Origin: Luidia sarsii
Lineage: Eukaryota; Echinodermata; Asteroidea; Paxillosida; Luidiidae
Length of the DNA stretch: 64,000 bases
Direction: 5' to 3'
Assembly: GCA_949987565.1 (NCBI GenBank)
Contig: OX465113.1
Span: 3,657,460 to 3,721,459 of the forward strand
Below, piece after piece: positions 60,301 through 64,000 of the stretch. How positions within the stretch are numbered: the first letter of the stretch is position 1; each line of letters starts with the position of its first letter. The notes under the pieces are model-generated. The model was not told where the DNA came from. It searched no databases and saw nothing but the letters and a program-made list of their open reading frames with translations. Made by a program: the position numbers and the translations under genes.

Positions 60301-63135
60301 TGGTTGGCGTCGTGTGGCAGATTCGAAAGTCTGTGCACACTCTTCAAGGCTTCCATTAGTGTAGAATTAACGTTAGTTTTTTTTGTGTTATTCTCAGGAC
60401 GTACGGAAAGCATCGGACTCTGTGAGGTACAACCACCCGATCAGGGAGTACGTCAACACCATCATCAGCAAGTGTCCAGAGATCTTCCAGGACTCCCTGT
60501 CCAAGCACCTGGATGACTTCAAGGACTACTCGGATAGCAGAGCTCAGGTCAGCCGTCTCTCATCAAAGGCCTTTTTTTTTTTTTCAAAATTTAGTGGGCC
60601 TGACGTTTTGATCCTAGCAGGACCTTTCTCAAAGCAGGCATGCAACTTTTCCGCAGATCTGCGGATTTCCGCATTTTTTTAAAATTCGGCCGTAAAAAAA
60701 ATAAAAATAAAAATAAAAAAATAAAAAATTCTTCTCCCCTAACTATTCACCGGTATTTAAAACACATGCTGAGATCAGGTTGATGTTTACTTTTCATTTT
60801 GTGTAAACAAAAGTTCAATTTTATGGGTGTATGCCTTAAAGTCATAAGTGGTCAAAAACTGCTCAGAATGCACCACAGGGCATCTAGAATCCAACATTTT
60901 GGGGGGCCCTTAAGCGGGCCCCAAACCACACGCTGTAAGGGCTTCATGCTTCTCGCTCGCAGTTTCATTCGGAAATTTTCCTCTTTTTTTTTACAATTCA
61001 ACAGTTGCATGCCTGTCAAAGGTCCTGCTAGGATCGAAACATCCAGGCCCAGGCTAAATTTTTAGATTTGCATTTTGGTAATTTGAGTCAGTAAGCAGTT
61101 TGCAACGTTTTTTGTATATCGCTTTTTCTTTTTAACAATTGAACCGATCGATTTTCCAAAATATATGTAACGTGATGCAAAGCAGAATGTAATCAGCACT
61201 GAGTGGTCAGAGCTTTGCCGGATGCCTGATGAACAAAATTCAGGCACCTCGGGCGGGATTCGAACCTGCGACTCGTGCGTCTCTAGTGTAGGAATCTGCA
61301 AAGCACTGAATACTTGGTGCTTATAACATTGAACCCGACATTATGATTATGTTGTATGTAAACCAGTCGGGGTAAACCACAACATGAAAACCCTGGGGTT
61401 TGGTGTGGCACTTGAAGTCACCAGATCAGGGTTATCAAGTTGAGTGACTGGACAGGACGGACCAGTCACATTGCATGCACAGTCATTGATGGCATGAGCA
61501 TGAGTCTGGATTTCACCACACCGAAGTTAGAGTCTGCAAAACCCCACTGTTTCAAGCTCGCTGCAAATGGACCAGCACCAGTCCCGTAGTATGTTCAGCC
61601 TGTACCCAGGGCTTTCTGGGGAAAGGTTGTATCCAGGGTTTGAGCTCTCTGCAAATAGACCTGCACCAGACCCGTAGTCTGTCCAGCTGTGCCCAGGGCT
61701 TTCTAGGAAGGTTGCTGCCAAGAGGTTTGGACGACCAGCTGTCCACCGCAGCTTGATATTGTCTCACTTCTCAGAGCCTCCTGTGCCCCTTGCAGATTCC
61801 TACAGAGAAGGAGTTAGTCCGTCTTCACGGCAAGATCATCTTTGCCACGCTGGCCAAGAAGAGGACGGACGCGCAGTGGGACATGCTGATAGAGAAGGCT
61901 CTGCACTTGGAGGATATTCAGACCAATGAGAACAACCACACCAGGTTGGTGCACCCAGCCACCAGGCCGGCAAAGTTCTCTGGCTCCATTGGGCTCTCTC
62001 CAACTCTCGGGCCTGATTTTCATCAAGGTTACCCAGTAGGTCACCGGTATGACCAACAGGGCCACTAATAGGTGCTTCAAGGCCACCAGTTTGCTCTACA
62101 GGGCCACTAAATAAGGCACCAAGGCCACTAATAATGGCACCAAGGCCACCAGTTTTGCCAACAGGGCCACTAATTGGGGCACCAAGGCCACTAATAATGG
62201 TACTAAGGCCACCGGTTCTATCAATAGGGCCACTAATTGGAGCACCAAGTCCACTAATAATGGTACTAAGGCCACCAGTTTGATCAATAGGGCCACTAAT
62301 TGGAGCACAAAGGCCACTAATGATGGAACCAAGGCCACCAGTTTGATCAACAGGGCCACTAACTGGGGCACCAAGGCCACTAATAATGGTACTAAGGCCA
62401 CCAGTTCTATCAATAGGGCCACTAATTGGAGCACCAAGTCCACTAATAATGGTACTAAGGCCACCAGTTTGATCAATAGGGCCACTAATTGGAGCACAAA
62501 GGCCACTAATGATGGAACCAAGGCCACCAGTTTGATCAACAGGGCCACTAATTGGGGCACCAAGGCCACTAATAAGAGCACCAAGGCCAAAACAGGTTCT
62601 ACTAGGATTGAAATGTTAGACCTCTGAAGGTTAGAGGGATCCTAAGAAACCAAACTACAAATTCTGATGCATTCACTTTTCAGGTAAGTTGAAAATTTGT
62701 GATGACACCTACATGTAAGTCATCTCTTTCGATACTCCCTGTAGGGCTCGTAAAGAGCCGGTAACTCAACGTATCAGGCAGTGTGTACTGTTCCCATTGT
62801 CAGGAGACATGGATGTCTTGATCATCTCCACAATCACTCCTTCTCTCCTCTCTCTCTCTTTCTGTCCTCGTGTTGCCCCGGCCAGGAAGTTCAAGCACTC
62901 CTTTGATCCCAGCTACTCCTTCCTGGCTGGCTACGTCTGCTCCCCCACGGTGGAGTGGTACTGGTATGTCTGGCTGATGCCTTCCATGCTGAAGGTCCTC
63001 GCCGTCCTGCTGCTCCTCTTCTCCCTGGTCGTGGTCTGGTCGGAGGTCACCTTCTTCAGCATCCAGCCGGAGCTGTCCCTGTTTGCCATCGTCATCAATG
63101 CCGCTGTCAGGGACCACAACTACCTGTGCATCGAG
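51132..63135 (+). CDS. LMBRD2: LMBR1 domain-containing protein 2, 3'-truncated by the window
   Basis: Multi-pass membrane protein of the LMBR1/LIMR family; the human protein has been linked to GPCR/adrenergic signalling, but its biochemical role is not settled. Seven exons: 51132-51305, 56483-56823, 57783-57950, 59292-59502, 60398-60547, 61796-61944, 62886-63135; 1443 bp = 481 codons, phase 0 at the last donor. Transmembrane segments: residues ~5-22, ~35-53, around 155-175, ~200-218, ~236-256 ([20 protein letters not shown]) and in exon 7 ([18 protein letters not shown]). A cytosolic helical region lies in exons 4-6. The luminal/extracellular loop in exon 2 is about 45 residues longer than I recall in human and has NIT and NGT glycosylation sequons. 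The start is chosen by homology to [20 protein letters not shown]. Remaining exons are off the right edge. Confidence 0.94.
52557..52798. mobile_element. AGGGCCCAATTTCATAGAG MITE, copy 1
   Basis: 242 bp, inverted ends AGGGCCCAATTTCATAGAG / TCTATGAAATTGGGCCCT, in LMBRD2 intron 1. Confidence 0.7.
53110..53400. mobile_element. Diverged family-B head-to-head pair
   Basis: Both ends read as GTTTGCGGTAACACCATGCG and its reverse complement near 53355-53375, enclosing two facing, decayed GTCTTCAGGAGA-type motifs. Confidence 0.5.
54100..54860. repeat. ACATGTAC-rich tract in LMBRD2 intron 1
   Basis: Dense TGTACATG words throughout, several in uninterrupted runs of 20-40 bp. No gene. Confidence 0.75.
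55208..55654. mobile_element. MITE with AGGGTYGTTYCCACTAC ends
   Basis: 447 bp, 17-bp inverted ends with two mismatches, flanked by ATA on both sides. Interior has repeated GCGATT/AATCGC words. Partial relatives at 25455-25850 and 43184-43636. Confidence 0.65.
56483..56823 (+). CDS. LMBRD2: LMBRD2 exon 2
   Basis: Acceptor TTTTTTCTTGCAG|ACGTTT, donor ACGTG|GTGAGT. Encodes a long Thr/Ala/Val-rich loop, then [20 protein letters not shown] and YWTTFLLTW, like human CFKPWSYIPDGIMP. Confidence 0.94.
57000..57355. repeat. ~65-70 bp tandem array in LMBRD2 intron 2
   Basis: Four to five units of CTCCAGTGAGTTACCGGCTC + TTTTCAGAGCCACACTCC. The units derive from the family-B repeat and alternate with complementary blocks at the left end. 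Confidence 0.8.
57478..57682. mobile_element. TTAA-bounded MITE, right half
   Basis: Begins inside the element (GATCTAAACTATTTTTCGGA) and ends GTGTAGCGGCTTTAA, just upstream of LMBRD2 exon 3. Confidence 0.65.
57783..57950 (+). CDS. LMBRD2: LMBRD2 exon 3
   Basis: Acceptor CTCGTGCAAG|GCTCGT, donor GATGG|GTGAGT. Encodes [38 protein letters not shown] and LLIYVA. Confidence 0.94.
58698..59235 (+). pseudogene. Second truncated Penelope-like fragment in LMBRD2 intron 3
   Basis: Starts with the family tail (CCCACTAAATTTTGAGATTTG through GTATATC), then joins directly to the end of the GIY-YIG frame: [40 protein letters not shown], stop TAA at 58954-58956. A C/T-rich 3' UTR follows, then the hammerhead-like terminus at 59178-59228. 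Terminal tail before and after a truncated body resembles the pLTR arrangement of Penelope-like elements. Confidence 0.75.
59292..59502 (+). CDS. LMBRD2: LMBRD2 exon 4
   Basis: Acceptor TCTCCTTGCAG|GGACAAG, donor TTGGAG|GTTAGA. Encodes [37 protein letters not shown] and [10 protein letters not shown]. Confidence 0.95.
59503..60125. repeat. 80-90 bp tandem array in LMBRD2 intron 4
   Basis: About seven units with AAGGCCACCTTCATTTGGCA, TTTTTAAGGTGCACCTGCTT and GCACCTTGGTAGG. It begins at the exon 4 donor and contains spurious long ORFs on both strands. Confidence 0.9.
60150..60312 (-). mobile_element. tRNA-derived SINE, near-complete
   Basis: Reverse complement: AGCTCGGCGGTATAGTGGTT (A box), GGTTCGAATCC (60240-60250), then GCACTGGGCACTCAGTGCTT body. 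Diverged relatives at 61190-61330 and 1530-1670. Confidence 0.65.
60398..60547 (+). CDS. LMBRD2: LMBRD2 exon 5
   Basis: Acceptor GTTATTCTCAG|GACGTA, donor GCTCAG|GTCAGC; 50 codons. Encodes [20 protein letters not shown] and ISKCPEIFQ, like human VNESIKYNHPLRKCVDTI. Confidence 0.94.
60589..61085. mobile_element. Family-A head-to-head pair split by a CAGGCATGCAAC element
   Basis: Reverse terminus 60589-60634 and forward terminus 61016-61085 are separated exactly by the 381 bp element at 60635-61015. The uninterrupted site would read CTTTCTCAAAGGTCC. Confidence 0.7.
60635..61015. mobile_element. Non-autonomous DNA transposon, CAGGCATGCAAC ends, 6-bp TSD
   Basis: Perfect 12-bp inverted ends (CAGGCATGCAAC / GTTGCATGCCTG) flanked by TCAAAG on both sides (60629-60634 and 61016-61021). 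No ORF of transposase type. Confidence 0.8.
61190..61330 (-). mobile_element. tRNA-derived SINE fragment
   Basis: B box GGTTCGAATCC complement at 61256-61266 with the TCAGGCATCCGGCAAAGC body, as in the 60.2 kb copy. Confidence 0.55.
61796..61944 (+). CDS. LMBRD2: LMBRD2 exon 6
   Basis: Acceptor GCCCCTTGCAG|ATTCCT, donor ACCAG|GTTGGT. Encodes [33 protein letters not shown], like human YPSEKSLVKLHKQVIYS. Confidence 0.93.
62065..62590. repeat. 30-33 bp tandem array in LMBRD2 intron 6
   Basis: Units of GGGCCACTAATTGGGGCACC / AAGGCCACTAATAATGGTAC with a higher-order repeat of about 190 bp; open in frames of both strands. Confidence 0.9.
62886..63135 (+). CDS. LMBRD2: LMBRD2 exon 7 (last in window)
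   Basis: Acceptor TTGCCCCGGCCAG|GAAGTT, donor ATCGAG|GTGGGC. Encodes [20 protein letters not shown] and the membrane segment [19 protein letters not shown], like human [21 protein letters not shown]. Confidence 0.95.
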
Positions 63136-64000
63136 GTGGGCATGACAGGGAGGTTTTTTTTTTTTTTTTTACCAGCAGTTTTCAAACCTTATAGATTTTC
63201 TGAAAAAAAAATTGCAAAAAAAACATTCATTTGGAGCATGGGTTGAAACCGAGACCTCTACTTTTGCGTACCTGCGCTCTTACCATTCCAGCTGTTCCAG
63301 TCCTTAGATGGTAGCTTCCCAGATAGTCTGCTGTAGCCGGGTTTACGGCAATGGGTTGTTTGCATCTGAATGATCCCTGGTGATGTACGGCAGTGAATGG
63401 TTGAATTGCTTCTGACTGGGTGTCCCCACCCCAGCAAACTGTGGCTTTACTGTGGATGATTGAGGGATAGTGCACTGCCACAGGAGACATTGTGTTGGCA
63501 TGCCACCCAGCCCAACGGTCATCAGTCAGGCAGTGGAATTCCACCCACATTCTTCGCCGCAATCTGTACGCTCGGTTGGGGCCGACCAACTCGAAGATTT
63601 CACTGCCTGGAGTTGAGGCTAGTCTGCGGTCAGGGACTGTCAGTATCAATACACGCACACACACAACCCGCACTTCGCTCCATTGACGATGCACAATGGG
63701 CCCTTAATTTTTCAAACGGATGATCTCTTGACGAAAGAGACACCGATGTCCAATTAGTGCCAGGTTTTGCTCACTTGTATACATACATGTAGTATACCCT
63801 TACTGATTTATTTCACAGATATAATTATGTTCCTGATTGTTTTTGCGAGTTTTGAAAATTATGCATAGTTAAAAAAAAACCTGTATGGCGGTCATGGGCA
63901 CTGGAACAATGCCCGGTGTGAAGTGGTTAAGGCCAACCAGTTGGGAAAAGTGAATCGGCTTTTGTAGCAATAGCCATTTCACCAGATGGAAGCTTTCACA
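63136..64000. other. LMBRD2 intron 7 (to right edge)
   Basis: Poly-T tract, a reversed SINE remnant (63225-63340) and the CCACTT/TTAA-family element to 63929. The next exon is off the edge. Confidence 0.6.
63440..63929. mobile_element. Element related to the 49.6-50.3 kb TTAA family
   Basis: Shares the GTACGCTCGGTTG, GCACAATGGGCCC and CTTACTGATTTATTTCAC segments (opposite orientation) and ends GTGTGAAGTGGTTAA. Left boundary not defined. Confidence 0.55.

Noticed and set aside
62096..62627. 164-codon minus and 115-codon plus ORFs with regular repeats
   Set aside because: Produced by the 30-33 bp intronic array; the sequence is open on both strands and lacks any flanking gene structure.

Overview
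This is a metazoan nuclear genome window. Four intron-rich protein-coding genes with GT-AG introns are embedded in very repeat-dense DNA. The genes have vertebrate-like exon structures. The repeats include Penelope-like GIY-YIG fragments, several short inverted-repeat transposon families, tRNA-derived SINE remnants and abundant ACATGTAC microsatellites. I infer a marine invertebrate, most likely an invertebrate deuterostome (echinoderm, hemichordate or cephalochordate), but the sequence alone does not settle the species.

Layout. (1) 334-27012, minus strand: AGL, the glycogen debranching enzyme. 23 coding exons are reconstructed with every intron phase consistent, covering about 1426 residues from the likely start; the last exons lie beyond the left edge. 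A further possible leader exon lies at 32431-32628. (2) 33994-40540, plus strand: SKP2, the F-box/LRR subunit of an SCF ubiquitin ligase. It is complete at 497 residues in 9 exons and begins with a tiny first coding exon. (3) 42992-47761, minus strand: REXO2, a DEDDh oligoribonuclease, complete at 226 residues in 4 exons. (4) 51132-63135, plus strand: LMBRD2, a multi-pass membrane protein, 7 exons and 481 residues to the right edge, 3'-truncated. AGL and SKP2 are divergent, SKP2 and REXO2 convergent, REXO2 and LMBRD2 divergent. The genes act in unrelated processes (glycogen breakdown, cell-cycle proteolysis, RNA turnover, membrane signalling), so no operon-like cooperation is implied. SKP2 and LMBRD2 are also neighbours in the human genome (5p13), which suggests retained microsynteny.

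Introns and spacers. Many introns carry tandem arrays next to splice sites: purine/pyrimidine arrays at 7740-8432 and 8838-10205, a 61-66 bp array at 16188-16818, a 22-23 bp array of roughly 60 units at 20655-22110, a 45 bp array at 35448-35752, an 80-90 bp array at 59503-60125 and a 30-33 bp array at 62065-62590.

Mobile DNA. The most informative finding is a dispersed family whose termini share a hammerhead-like fold (stem, GAAAC, GTC). Many copies lie as head-to-head pairs. The family is physically linked to decayed GIY-YIG reading frames of a Penelope-like retroelement; one copy fills almost a whole AGL intron. Other families have readable target-site duplications: a 6-bp family with CAGGCATGCAAC ends (three copies), a 9-bp foldback family (two copies), and two TTAA-bounded families. 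No intact transposase or reverse transcriptase was found.
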